64,000 nucleotides of DNA. Origin: CAWGJF01 sp963822905 (GTDB lineage Bacteria > Bacteroidota > Ignavibacteria > Ignavibacteriales > Ignavibacteriaceae). The translations under genes were made by a program, and so were the position numbers. The notes beneath the pieces were generated by a model, which did no database searches, was not told where the DNA came from, and worked only from the letters and a program-made list of their open reading frames with translations. Position 1 is the stretch's first letter. Each line of letters begins with the position of its first letter. Of this stretch, positions 43,680 through 52,835 are shown in pieces. The stretch spans positions 186,001 through 250,000 of the forward strand of contig CAWGJF010000003.1 in NCBI GenBank assembly GCA_963822905.1, given 5' to 3'.

Positions 43680-46262
43680 TTAAAGAAAAGTGCCGACAAC
43701 CTTTTCAACTTTACTAATAGCATCCTTAATTCCGGAAACATTTTTTCCACCGGCTGTTGCCAGATGAGGACGACCGCCACCGCCACCGCCAACTAGCTTG
43801 GCAAGTTCTCCAACTATTTTCCCGGCGCTTAGTTTCTTTTCTTTTATAAGATCATCAGACACAATCGCAACTATTTTTGCTTCATTTTCTACCTGTGCAA
43901 CCAATACTCCGACTCCTGATTTTATTTTATTTCTCATTTCATCGCCGAACGATTTCAGTTCATCCATACTATCTGCGTGAACTTTTCCTTTAAATATTTT
44001 GATTCCTTTTTCCTCTAAAGATAAAGAAAGTATATGGTCAAGCTGACCAAGTTTATCCTGCAGTTTCAGTTCGGAAATTTCCTTCTCCAATTTCTTTTTT
44101 TGGTCAAGTAACTCTTCTATTTTTTCAATTTCTTTTTTGCGAAACAGAAGCTGCTCTTCAATATATTTTTCAACACCTTTTCCGGTTACAGCTTCAATTC
44201 TTCTCACGCCACTTGCAATTGAAGACTCACTAACAACTTTAAACAAACCAATTTGTGAAGAATTTTTAACGTGAGTCCCGCCGCAGAATTCTTTTGTAAA
44301 TTCACCGTATTGTACAACATTCACAAAATCACCGTACTTATCACCAAAAAACATTAACGCTCCCATTTTCTTTGCCTCATCAAATGGAATATTCCGATGA
44401 TGCTGTAGTGGATAGCTTATTCTCAATTCTTCATTAACGAGAGTTTCAATTTCATTTAATTCTTCTTCACTTAGTTTTTTGAAATGAGTGAAATCAAAAC
44501 GAAGCCTGTCCGGACCAACATACGAACCAGCCTGGTGAACATGTGTGCCGAGAATTTTTCTCAGAGCAGAATGTAAAAAATGAGTTGCAGTATGATTCCG
44601 CATAATATCCCATCGACGATTTTCATCAACCTCAGCCAAAACATTTGTTCCGTTAGTCAATAATCCCCCAGAGTTTTCAACAACGTGAATAATGTTGTTA
44701 TCAATCTTTGTCACATCAATTATATTAATTGAACTATCTTTTGTTACTAATTTTCCCAGGTCGTCAATCTGACCTCCCGACTCCACATAAAATGGAGTCT
44801 GGTCAAGAATTATCAAATCATTTTTTTGATCTTTTTTAGTGCCGAGTACAGTTGCTTCTGACTTAAGCTCATCATAACCAGTGAATGTTGAAGGCATTTT
44901 TTTTGCGAGTTTAAAGTCAGAAAGATCCGAAACAGAAATATTAACCGAACTAAATTTTTCTTTTGATGCTTCCCTTGCGCGTTCTTTTTGTTTCTCCATT
45001 AATTTATTAAAACCAATTTCATCAATATTAAAACCTTTTTCCTGTGCCATAACGTTTGTTAAATCAACAGGGAAACCGAAAGTATCATAAAGTTTAAAAA
45101 CATCTTCACCAGAAATAACTTTTTCTTTTTTCTTATGAAACTTTTTTACAACTTTATCAAATAGGTCAATTCCTCTATCCAAAGTAGAATTAAAACTCTC
45201 TTCTTCAGCTTTAATAATTTTTTTAATATTGTCTTCATTAGATTTTATCTCAGGAAATACTTCTCCAAGATTATCAATCACAGTATCAACCAAGTTATAC
45301 AAGAAAGGTTCAGTTAGGTTCAATTTTCTTCCATAGCGTGCGGCTCTTCTAAGTATTCTTCTTAAAACATATCCTCGTCCTTCGTTACCCGGAACAGCGC
45401 CATCAGCAATTGCAAAAGTTAAAGTCCTGATATGATCAGCAATTACACGCATAGGAATTTTATTTTCTTCCTTATCAGATTTAATTCCTGAAATTTTTGA
45501 TATTTCGTTTATTAATGGAGAAAAAACATCAGTATCATAATTTGAATTTTTCTTTTGAAGAACAGCACAAATCCGCTCGAAACCCATTCCTGTATCAATA
45601 TGTTTTAATGGAAGATCGTGTAGTTTTCCCTTTTCATCCCGGTTATACTGGATAAAAACAAGGTTCCAGATTTCAATACATTCAGGAACTCCGGCATTAA
45701 CATATTTTGGATTGTCAAAATCATCACCAAGGTTTATGTGGATCTCAGAGCAGGGACCGCAGGGACCAGTTTCTCCCATTTCCCAGAAGTTATCTTTTTC
45801 TCCAAACTTTAAAATGTGTTTTGGATTTATATTTGTTTTGGTTTTCCAAAGTTCATAAGCTTCGTCATCATCCTTAAAAACTGTTGCCCAGAGTTTTTCT
45901 TTAGGAAGTTTCCAAACTTTAGTTAAAAGTTCCCATGCCCACTCAATTGCTTCAGGTTTATAGTAATCGCCGAATGACCAATTGCCGAGCATCTCGAAGA
46001 AAGTATGGTGATAGGTATCATGTCCAACCTCTTCAAGATCATTATGCTTACCACTTACGCGAATACATTTCTGAGTGTCAGCAGCTCGTTTATAATCCCT
46101 TGTTCCTTTGCCGAGAAATACATCTTTAAATTGGTTCATTCCAGCATTTGTAAAAAGTAAGGTCGGATCATCAAAGGGAACAACAGGCGAACTATTAACA
46201 ATTTTGTGTTGTTTACTTTTAAAAAAATTCAGGAATTGTTCTCTAATTTCGTTAGATGTCAT
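43680..46262 (-). CDS. alaS: Alanyl-tRNA synthetase
   Basis: An 860-residue class II synthetase. The catalytic core starts TSNEIREQFLNFFKSK, then LLFTNAGMNQFKD, GHDTYHHTFFEMLGNWSFG and GETGPCGPCSEIH. The editing domain has the zinc-site motifs NHTATHFLHSALR and EFCGGTHV. The C-terminal C-Ala domain ends with VGGGGGGRPHLATAGGK. The frame is open 28 codons upstream, but the ATG before TSNEIREQF is the conserved family start and is used. It is divergent from the ECF sigma gene. Confidence 0.96.
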   Translation of the reverse strand: MTSNEIREQFLNFFKSKQHKIVNSSPVVPFDDPTLLFTNAGMNQFKDVFLGKGTRDYKRAADTQKCIRVSGKHNDLEEVGHDTYHHTFFEMLGNWSFGDYYKPEAIEWAWELLTKVWKLPKEKLWATVFKDDDEAYELWKTKTNINPKHILKFGEKDNFWEMGETGPCGPCSEIHINLGDDFDNPKYVNAGVPECIEIWNLVFIQYNRDEKGKLHDLPLKHIDTGMGFERICAVLQKKNSNYDTDVFSPLINEISKISGIKSDKEENKIPMRVIADHIRTLTFAIADGAVPGNEGRGYVLRRILRRAARYGRKLNLTEPFLYNLVDTVIDNLGEVFPEIKSNEDNIKKIIKAEEESFNSTLDRGIDLFDKVVKKFHKKKEKVISGEDVFKLYDTFGFPVDLTNVMAQEKGFNIDEIGFNKLMEKQKERAREASKEKFSSVNISVSDLSDFKLAKKMPSTFTGYDELKSEATVLGTKKDQKNDLIILDQTPFYVESGGQIDDLGKLVTKDSSINIIDVTKIDNNIIHVVENSGGLLTNGTNVLAEVDENRRWDIMRNHTATHFLHSALRKILGTHVHQAGSYVGPDRLRFDFTHFKKLSEEELNEIETLVNEELRISYPLQHHRNIPFDEAKKMGALMFFGDKYGDFVNVVQYGEFTKEFCGGTHVKNSSQIGLFKVVSESSIASGVRRIEAVTGKGVEKYIEEQLLFRKKEIEKIEELLDQKKKLEKEISELKLQDKLGQLDHILSLSLEEKGIKIFKGKVHADSMDELKSFGDEMRNKIKSGVGVLVAQVENEAKIVAIVSDDLIKEKKLSAGKIVGELAKLVGGGGGGRPHLATAGGKNVSGIKDAISKVEKVVGTFL

Positions 46263-46340
46263 TTTTACCTTATTTGAAATTCTGAAATGTAAAAATAACA
46301 AATTGATGAGTAAGCATGAATCACAATCGGTAGAATTGTA

Positions 46341-46360
46341 CGGCATTATAATTGCTTTTT
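46341..46360 (+). promoter_or_regulatory. Conserved 20-base word upstream of the first ECF sigma gene
   Basis: CGGCA, five variable bases, then ATTGCTTTTT. The same word occurs at 48435-48454; 17 of 20 positions agree. It starts 74 bases before the start codon, against 75 in the second locus. It is a candidate promoter or operator shared by the two sigma operons. Confidence 0.5.
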
Positions 46361-46414
46361 TATGCTAGAATCTCAAAATGAACTTAGTCATAAACTAATT
46401 TAGGGGTTTTTGGT

Positions 46415-46993
46415 TTGGTCGAATTAAACTCACAAAAAGATAGCGAATTGTTACTACAAGTAGCCAGTTATGATGTACAGGCGCTTGAGTTACTTTATGA
46501 TCGTTACTCACCGACGCTTTATTCATTTATAAAAAAACTTGTAAGTGAACAAGAACTCGCTGAAAATATTCTTGTGGATGTGTTTAAAATTGTCTGGAAC
46601 AGAATTGATGATTTTGATTTCCGGACTAATAATGTTTATACGTGGTTGATCACTCTATCAAGAAATAAATCAATGGATGTATTGAAAAGAAAGAAAGTAA
46701 ATTGTGATTTACCTCCTTACAATGATGAGTATGAAAGATTAAATATTCTTCCAAATCTTTCCCAGGAAATAAATGCTCTGGATCTGGAAGAAGTACTTAA
46801 GTTGAAAAATCAGGTTCAAGAAGGATTTGATAAACTTACTCAAGCACAGAGATTTGTTTTGAATTTAGTTTATTTCGAGGGAATGAGTGAAACAGAAATA
46901 GCAGATCAATTACATATCCCGGCACCAACTGTAAGATCAAAATTGCAGGTAGCCATGGGAAATCTTCATGAAAAATTGATGAAAACAAATTAA
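46415..46993 (+). CDS. ECF RNA polymerase sigma factor (first of a tandem pair)
   Basis: A 192-residue sigma-70-family protein. Region 2 spans about 15-85 (YDVQALELLYDRYSPTLY, NVYTWLITLSRNKSMDVLKR) and region 4 about 130-185 (FDKLTQAQRFVLNLVYFEG, MSETEIADQLHIPAPTVRSK). Region 3 is missing, as in ECF sigmas. The start is TTG, behind AGGGG. The anti-sigma/TonB gene begins seven bases after its stop. It is paralogous to the sigma gene at 48510, with the same layout. Confidence 0.92.
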   Translation: MVELNSQKDSELLLQVASYDVQALELLYDRYSPTLYSFIKKLVSEQELAENILVDVFKIVWNRIDDFDFRTNNVYTWLITLSRNKSMDVLKRKKVNCDLPPYNDEYERLNILPNLSQEINALDLEEVLKLKNQVQEGFDKLTQAQRFVLNLVYFEGMSETEIADQLHIPAPTVRSKLQVAMGNLHEKLMKTN

Positions 46994-47000
46994 AATTATT

Positions 47001-48326
47001 ATGGAAAATCAAAGAACATCGGAACTAATCAAACTGAACTCACTTGGCAATCTTAACGAAAAAGATTCTGCTGAACTTTTAAAATTGATGCAAACTCAAA
47101 AAGATTTTCCCTGGCAGTTATTGGGTGATTATCAGAACCTGGCAGCACTATTTGCTATAACCGCAAAACATGAAACGCTTTCACCCAAAGTAAAAGAAAT
47201 TGTTTTATCTGGAATTGCAAAGAAAGTTGCAAAAGAATTAATAATTGAAGATGAAACAATAAAAATTGAAGAGCTTGCAGAAATTGCAGAAGTAATTAAC
47301 GAATCTCCGGTTAGAGAAAAAAAGAATCGTGAAGAATCTTTGTCATTTAAAGATCCTGATTTAAGTTCGTTAAATATATTCAATCATTCAAAAGATTTTG
47401 AAGAAGTAAAATCAAGGGTATCAAAAATAAGAGAACAGCTAAAAGAAACCGCACCGGTTGAGAAACATGAGAAAAAAGTTGTTCACAAAGATGATGTTGA
47501 AGATATTGTTTTACAGATGGATAAACCAAGAAAACAAACAAATCAGGGAAACCTTAAAAAAGTCTTTGCGATTGCTGCAAGTTTATTTGTTGTTACAATT
47601 GTTGTAATAGGATTTATGTATTTTGAATCTTCCGGTGAGAATGTTAAAGATCAAACTTTAGCGGTAAAAAATGAAAACAAACTACTGGTATCTAACAGCA
47701 GGGTAACCTCTGAAGAACAGACCGGAATAGTTTCGGTTGAAAATGTTGAGCAGATCGATCCGAAACTTAATCAGCGGACCGAGCAGGATTTAAAAACGGA
47801 GCCGGTTAATGAACCAGTTAGCAAACCGGTCGAAAAAAGCGAGAAGAAAGAAAATAAAAAGACAGAATCCAAAGAAAAAGTAAATCTGAAACCGGAATCA
47901 CCAAAACTGATAGAAGCTAAATTAATTGATCCCGATCCCGTAGAAAAGAAAACTACAACTACAGAACAAGCAGCATTAATTGATAATGCACCTCCTCCTC
48001 CCAAAGAAGAGAAAAAGGTAGAAGAGCCAACATTCTTTGTTGCTGTCGAGGAAATGCCTGAACCAATTGGTGGGTTAAAATCAATTCAAAGTAAAATAAC
48101 ATACCCTGATTTGGCCAAAAAAGCCGGAATAGAAGGTAAAGTATTTATTCTTGCTTATGTTGATGAATCCGGAAAGGTTATTAAAGCAGAAATAGTAAAA
48201 GGCATCGGTCTTGGCTGTGATGAAGCAGCTCTCAATGCGGTTCTTGCTACTAAATTTAAACCCGGGAAACAAAGAGGCAAACCAATTAAGGTACAGATAA
48301 CCATCCCCATTACATTTAAGCTCTAA
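47001..48326 (+). CDS. Anti-sigma-like protein fused to a C-terminal TonB domain
   Basis: A 441-residue membrane protein. The cytoplasmic N-terminus (1-75) resembles that of the neighbouring anti-sigma protein at 49088: LNSLGNLNEKDSAELLKLM, DFPWQLLGDYQNLAAL. A single transmembrane segment lies at about 187-207. A periplasmic Lys/Glu/Pro-rich linker (240-345, with PPPPKEEKK) leads to a TonB C-terminal domain (350-441: GGLKSIQSKITYPDLAKKAG, GKVFILAYVDESGKV, NAVLATKFKPGK, IPITFKL). The layout suggests a protein that both holds the sigma factor and touches an outer-membrane transporter or its substrate complex. No ExbB/ExbD is nearby. Confidence 0.85.
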   Translation: MENQRTSELIKLNSLGNLNEKDSAELLKLMQTQKDFPWQLLGDYQNLAALFAITAKHETLSPKVKEIVLSGIAKKVAKELIIEDETIKIEELAEIAEVINESPVREKKNREESLSFKDPDLSSLNIFNHSKDFEEVKSRVSKIREQLKETAPVEKHEKKVVHKDDVEDIVLQMDKPRKQTNQGNLKKVFAIAASLFVVTIVVIGFMYFESSGENVKDQTLAVKNENKLLVSNSRVTSEEQTGIVSVENVEQIDPKLNQRTEQDLKTEPVNEPVSKPVEKSEKKENKKTESKEKVNLKPESPKLIEAKLIDPDPVEKKTTTTEQAALIDNAPPPPKEEKKVEEPTFFVAVEEMPEPIGGLKSIQSKITYPDLAKKAGIEGKVFILAYVDESGKVIKAEIVKGIGLGCDEAALNAVLATKFKPGKQRGKPIKVQITIPITFKL

Positions 48327-48434
48327 CATTCTTTCAAATTGTAAAGCTTAATAGTGTAAATTACTCCCCTGATCTAACGCTCAGATTTATTAGAATCTCT
48401 ACAATTGACAAACAAAAATGAAGTTATATGATTT

Positions 48435-48454
48435 CGGCACGATGATTGCTTTTT
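48435..48454 (+). promoter_or_regulatory. Conserved 20-base word upstream of the second ECF sigma gene
   Basis: CGGCA, five variable bases, then ATTGCTTTTT, matching 46341-46360 at 17 of 20 positions and at nearly the same distance from the start codon (75 bases). Here it also forms an inverted repeat, ATGATT...AATCAT. Confidence 0.5.
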
Positions 48455-48509
48455 AGTAATCATAGTTTTACTTTTCATATATGAAAACGGAATAATAGAA
48501 AAGGGTTGT

Positions 48510-49079
48510 GTGGACGCTATTAACCAATTGACTGACAGCGAACTCATGCTGAAGGTTGCGGAATTTGATACTGAAGCGGTTGAAGAAATTTATGACCGTT
48601 ACTCACCATTAATGTTCACTTCAATTGTTAAAATTGTTGCTGATCAAAAACTCGCTGAAGAAATTTTAACTGATGTTTTCCTTATAGTTACAAAAAAAAT
48701 CGGAAAATTCGATTTCAAGGCAAACAATGTTTATTCCTGGCTTTTAACTATTACCAGAAATAAAGCGGTTGATGTTTTGCGCAGACAACGCAATTCCGAA
48801 ACTGTTGAAGAATATACTGATGAATATGAAGATCGTTATATCCTTCCCCGCTTAGCCGAAGGAATCAGTCCAATGAATCTTGATGAAGTATTAAATGATA
48901 AGGAAAGAATTATAGCAGCTATTGACAATATGACGGATGCTCAAAAGTATGTTCTGGAGTTGGCCTACTATGAAGGTTTAACAGAAAAAGAAATAGCAAA
49001 AAAGTTAAACATTCCATTCCAAACAGTAAGATCGAAGATTCAAATTGCTCTTAGTAATCTTAAAAGTAAATTAAAATAA
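48510..49079 (+). CDS. ECF RNA polymerase sigma factor (second of a tandem pair)
   Basis: A 189-residue ECF sigma factor closely similar to the one at 46415. Region 2 includes FDTEAVEEIYDRYSPLMF and NVYSWLLTITRNKAVDVLRR; region 4 includes MTDAQKYVLELAYYEGLTE and IPFQTVRSKIQIAL. The start is GTG after AAGGG. The anti-sigma gene follows within eight bases. Sequence likeness and identical gene order point to a local duplication. Confidence 0.92.
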   Translation: MDAINQLTDSELMLKVAEFDTEAVEEIYDRYSPLMFTSIVKIVADQKLAEEILTDVFLIVTKKIGKFDFKANNVYSWLLTITRNKAVDVLRRQRNSETVEEYTDEYEDRYILPRLAEGISPMNLDEVLNDKERIIAAIDNMTDAQKYVLELAYYEGLTEKEIAKKLNIPFQTVRSKIQIALSNLKSKLK

Positions 49080-49087
49080 ACGAATTG

Positions 49088-49828
49088 ATGATGGAAAGTA
49101 ATACTGCAGTAAAATTATTGAAGGCAAAAGCTCTCGGTTGTCTGGATCACTCTGAAGACAGCGAACTGCTTGAATTTATGGAGACTGCTGAAGATTTTCC
49201 ATGGCTTGAACTGGGGGAATATCAAAATCTTGTTTCACTATTGCCTCTTTACTTACCTCTTGAGTTACCGGGAAATGAAGTTAAAGATGTTTTAAAGAAC
49301 AAACTCCTTGAACTTCACAATCAATTATTCCCGGTTCAGGAAGAAGAACCGGTATTGGTTGAGGAAGAAATTCCCACTATTGAAGAAGAAAATATTCCGG
49401 ATGAAGTCGAATTGGATACCCGGGATATTGACAATCACGTCGACCATGAGTTGAATATTCAGGATAATATAGCTTTCGAAGAACCAGAAGAATCAGTTCA
49501 GGAAACCATTGAAGATACACTTACGCAATCAAAGCCAGTGTATAAAAAAGAAATATTTGAGGAACAAAAAGAAAAAACTGATAAGAAAATCCGGGAGAAT
49601 ATTAAAAAAATTGATGATGAGCTTTTTAAATTGGATCAAACTGTAAAGCGGAATTTTTTCATTTCTCTTGGCTTAATTGTGGTATTAATTGTTGTAGTGA
49701 TATTTATTTATTTAAGCTTGTCCTCGCGCATTGGCGACCAGCAGGATAAATTTGACAGACTAAAAAATGATATCGGCATAATAAATCCTCATCAGCAACA
49801 CATCCCGAAACTCTTAGATATTACATAA
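49088..49828 (+). CDS. Anti-sigma-like membrane protein, partner of the second ECF sigma
   Basis: A 246-residue protein. The N-terminus (LKAKALGCLDHSEDSELLEFM, DFPWLELGEYQNLVSLLPLY) is homologous to that of the TonB fusion at 47001. A Glu-rich linker follows, then a lysine-rich stretch and a transmembrane segment at about 187-210 (FFISLGLIVVLIVVVIFI). Only about 35 residues reach the periplasm, and there is no TonB domain. The first of two consecutive ATGs is used; a TTG one codon upstream is unlikely. The homologous N-terminus is the probable sigma-binding part. Confidence 0.82.
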   Translation: MMESNTAVKLLKAKALGCLDHSEDSELLEFMETAEDFPWLELGEYQNLVSLLPLYLPLELPGNEVKDVLKNKLLELHNQLFPVQEEEPVLVEEEIPTIEEENIPDEVELDTRDIDNHVDHELNIQDNIAFEEPEESVQETIEDTLTQSKPVYKKEIFEEQKEKTDKKIRENIKKIDDELFKLDQTVKRNFFISLGLIVVLIVVVIFIYLSLSSRIGDQQDKFDRLKNDIGIINPHQQHIPKLLDIT

Positions 49829-49842
49829 TAAAATCCGCACGT

Positions 49843-50346
49843 TCATTTTTCCTTGCTTAACAAAAAAGTTACCAGGATAAAAATTATCAATACCGGCCAG
49901 TAGTTTAATCCGATTTTTTCAATCGAATTAAAAAACCTTACAAAGCTTATTGATGATGAAAATATTACACTATGCATTCCAATTGCCAGGCTTATTATTG
50001 ACAAAATTAATATAGGGATATTTTTCCTGTACTGGATGAAAACCATTAAAAAACTCAGACCAGTAATTAAACCGACTGAGGGTATTAAAAGCTTGTCCCT
50101 GTGAGAAATTGGGAATGTGGATATTATTATTAAAAAAATTCCGGTAAGGAAAAATGCACTGCCGAAGAAGGATTGAATTTTATTTGATATTTGAAAGCCC
50201 GAATAAAAAAGTGCAAGACCAATAATAATAAACGAATATCCTATCAACTCTTCCGAATCTACTGTTACTATTCCAAACCAGTATAGAAAAAAACAAACAA
50301 CGATAAAACCAAGAATCAGGAATGAAATAAGATGACTTTTATTCAC
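49843..50346 (-). CDS. Small integral membrane protein of unknown function
   Basis: A 167-residue protein with about five to six hydrophobic segments (SFLILGFIVVCFFLYW, GYSFIIIGLALFYSGF, SAFFLTGIFLIIIST, VGLITGLSFLMVFI, YWPVLIIFILVTFLL) and few charged loops. No family is recognised. Its ATG overlaps the arginase stop by four bases, so the two are co-transcribed. Transport of arginine or its products is possible but not supported by any motif. Confidence 0.7.
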   Translation of the reverse strand: MNKSHLISFLILGFIVVCFFLYWFGIVTVDSEELIGYSFIIIGLALFYSGFQISNKIQSFFGSAFFLTGIFLIIISTFPISHRDKLLIPSVGLITGLSFLMVFIQYRKNIPILILSIISLAIGMHSVIFSSSISFVRFFNSIEKIGLNYWPVLIIFILVTFLLSKEK

Positions 50347-51257
50347 AAAATCCTCTGTCCCATACTTGACGAAATAAGGTCAACTGTAAAATTTGCACTT
50401 TTATTTTTATCATCCAGTATTGGGTTGATTTCTGCAACTTCTAGTGAAGACATACAACCGCATTCGGCAATTGATTCCATTAGTAAGTGAGCCTCCCGGA
50501 AACTTAAACCACCGGGAACCGGTGTTCCTACACCAGGCGCTATTCCGGGGTCGACGCTATCAACATCAAGACTAACATGAATATGATTTACGTTTTGCCG
50601 GAATTGTTTGAGTACCTTATTTATAATTCTATGGATACCAAGCTTATCGATATCTTGCATAGTATATACAGATAAATTTAATTTTTTAACGATTGCTTTT
50701 TCGGTTTCGTCAATACTCCGGATTCCAATTAGTGCACAATTCTCAGGTAAAAGCTTTGGAGTAAATCCATAAAAATTGACGAGTTCTTTATTTCCGAAAC
50801 CAAGCGAAGCTGCCAGCGGCATCCCATGAATATTTCCGCTGGGAGTGGTTTTGTCAGTATTCATATCTGCATGGGCGTCAATCCATATAACACCAAGCTT
50901 TAATTTATTTTTTTTACAAAACGAAGAAATCCCGGCTATTGTTCCAAGTGCCATTGAATGATCGCCGCCAATACACAGCGGGAAATTATTTTTATCCAAA
51001 ACTGAATTGACTTTATCAGCGAGAGTTTTAGATGTCCTGATTATTTCAGACAGATATTTTAATCTGGCATCTTTTATTTTCTGTCGCTCCATTATTTCAA
51101 TTTTAATATTCCCTGTATCACTCACAATATATCCAAGTTTTTCAAGCTTAGTTTGTAATCCTGAGATTCGTAAAGCTGAAGGTCCCATATCAACGCCGCG
51201 TCTTCCTGCGCCAAGATCCATCGGGAATCCTATAATTGAAATATTTTCTTTTGACAT
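50343..51257 (-). CDS. Arginase (ureohydrolase family)
   Basis: A 304-residue binuclear manganese enzyme that hydrolyses arginine to ornithine and urea. Metal-ligand motifs appear in order: GGDHSMALGTIAG, WIDAHADMNT and SLDVDSVDPGIAPGVG. The arginase-specific start SIIGFPMDLGAGRRGVDMGPSALR and SGNIHGMPLA favour arginase over agmatinase or formiminoglutamase. It is the first gene of a two-gene unit with a small membrane protein. Confidence 0.92.
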   Translation of the reverse strand: MSKENISIIGFPMDLGAGRRGVDMGPSALRISGLQTKLEKLGYIVSDTGNIKIEIMERQKIKDARLKYLSEIIRTSKTLADKVNSVLDKNNFPLCIGGDHSMALGTIAGISSFCKKNKLKLGVIWIDAHADMNTDKTTPSGNIHGMPLAASLGFGNKELVNFYGFTPKLLPENCALIGIRSIDETEKAIVKKLNLSVYTMQDIDKLGIHRIINKVLKQFRQNVNHIHVSLDVDSVDPGIAPGVGTPVPGGLSFREAHLLMESIAECGCMSSLEVAEINPILDDKNKSANFTVDLISSSMGQRIL

Positions 51258-51437
51258 TTGGGATAAATAAGTTACTTGCGTGAAATCTAAATTCTTTGCT
51301 GATTCAAGATAAACAGATTGGCTTTAATATTCCATTGTTTGAAAATGCAGCTAATCATATCATACTTAATGATTCTGTATATTTTATATTAAAATCTGTT
51401 CGATTTAAATACTTTAAGATTAAATATTCTTTTTAAA

Positions 51438-52787
51438 ATGATACCCAAAACAGAACCAATACTTAATGTTGGAATTTTAACTGATAAAAAAATAAATATT
51501 GAGCTGTATGGCGACTTCAGAGTTGCAGGAAGCAAAAATATTTTCAGTGGGTTATTTACACTCGCAGCCAAAGGAAACAGTATAATTTGCAAGAGCGAAA
51601 AAGACTCAACTGAATTCGAAAAAGAAATTCTGTTTGAACCAGCCGATCCGGTTTCGGAATCCTTTGTAATCAGGAATGTAATTATTGGGTCAGAATTTCA
51701 TTGGGAACGAAAAGAAAAACAGAGATTTATTTATTCGCTAAGGATAATTTTAGATAAGAATAACCTGGTTGCCGTAAATGTAATTCCACTTGAAACATAT
51801 TTAGTCAGCGTTATTTCATCAGAAATGAGTGCTAAAAGCTCAATCGAATTACTCAAAGCACACGCTGTTGTTTCACGGAGTTGGGTGCTTTCTCAAATCG
51901 ATAAATCATCTAAAAAAATCAATAAAAAACAGGTGGGGGGTACTTTCGTTAAACTTGAAGATGAAATTATTCGATGGTATGATAAGGATGATCACATTCT
52001 TTTTGATGTTTGTGCTGATGATCATTGTCAGAGATACCAGGGAGTTACAAAAATTAATTCTGAGAGTGCAAAGAGAGCAGTTAAAGAAACAAAAGGAATC
52101 CTGTTGTTTAACGATAATAAAATTTGTGATACACGCTATTCAAAATGCTGTGGAGGAATTACAGAAGCTTTTGAAAATGTGTGGGAACCTGTAAAAAATA
52201 AATATCTTGTCCCGGTATCTGATTATAAATTTGAACCGGAGAATTATGTAATCGAATTTTCAAATGAGTCGAATGCCCGGAAGTGGATATTAAATAAACC
52301 TCCTGCTTATTGTAATACCAGTGACCAAAAAATTCTTTCAAATATTTTGGTTGACTATGATAAAGCAACTAAAGATTTTTTCAGGTGGAAACTGATTTAT
52401 TCTCAACACGAAATTTCTCAAATTATAAACGAAAAAAGCGGCCAGGATTTTGGAGAGATAGTTGATCTGGTCCCGGTGCAGAGAGGGTTTTCAGCAAGAC
52501 TAATTAAACTGAAAATTATTGGCACTAAAAAATCACTTACTATTGGTAAAGAACTTGAGATTAGAAGAATTCTTTCGAAGACTCATTTATACAGTTCAGC
52601 CATTTTCATTGAAAAAACTGAAATGAAAAATAATATACCTCAAAAGTTCATTATACATGGGGCAGGCTGGGGACATGGAGTTGGAATGTGCCAGATAGGC
52701 GCTGCAGTTATGGCTGAAAAAGGGTTTATGTTTGATGAAATTCTTCTTCACTATTTTAAAAATACAACATTAAAAAAAGCTTATTAA
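51438..52787 (+). CDS. SpoIID/LytB-domain protein
   Basis: A 449-residue protein of the SpoIID family, which in Bacillus is a lytic transglycosylase acting on denuded glycan. The conserved block is VIPLETYLVSVISSEM, LLKAHAVVSRSWVLSQI, CADDHCQRYQG, VKETKGILLF, CDTRYSKCCGGIT and, near the end, HGAGWGHGVGMCQIGAAVMA. No signal peptide is obvious (it starts MIPKTEPILNVGILTDKK), which is unusual for a wall enzyme but seen in Bacteroidota homologues. It heads a three-gene operon with a glycosyltransferase and a DUF4922 protein. Confidence 0.9.
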   Translation: MIPKTEPILNVGILTDKKINIELYGDFRVAGSKNIFSGLFTLAAKGNSIICKSEKDSTEFEKEILFEPADPVSESFVIRNVIIGSEFHWERKEKQRFIYSLRIILDKNNLVAVNVIPLETYLVSVISSEMSAKSSIELLKAHAVVSRSWVLSQIDKSSKKINKKQVGGTFVKLEDEIIRWYDKDDHILFDVCADDHCQRYQGVTKINSESAKRAVKETKGILLFNDNKICDTRYSKCCGGITEAFENVWEPVKNKYLVPVSDYKFEPENYVIEFSNESNARKWILNKPPAYCNTSDQKILSNILVDYDKATKDFFRWKLIYSQHEISQIINEKSGQDFGEIVDLVPVQRGFSARLIKLKIIGTKKSLTIGKELEIRRILSKTHLYSSAIFIEKTEMKNNIPQKFIIHGAGWGHGVGMCQIGAAVMAEKGFMFDEILLHYFKNTTLKKAY

Positions 52788-52835
52788 AAAATAATTTTTA
52801 TATGAAATGATTTTAAATAATCCGGGGGAATTTAT

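Noticed and set aside
46263..46346. Extended AlaS start
   Set aside because: The extra 28 residues do not resemble AlaS, whose conserved start is TSNEIREQF.
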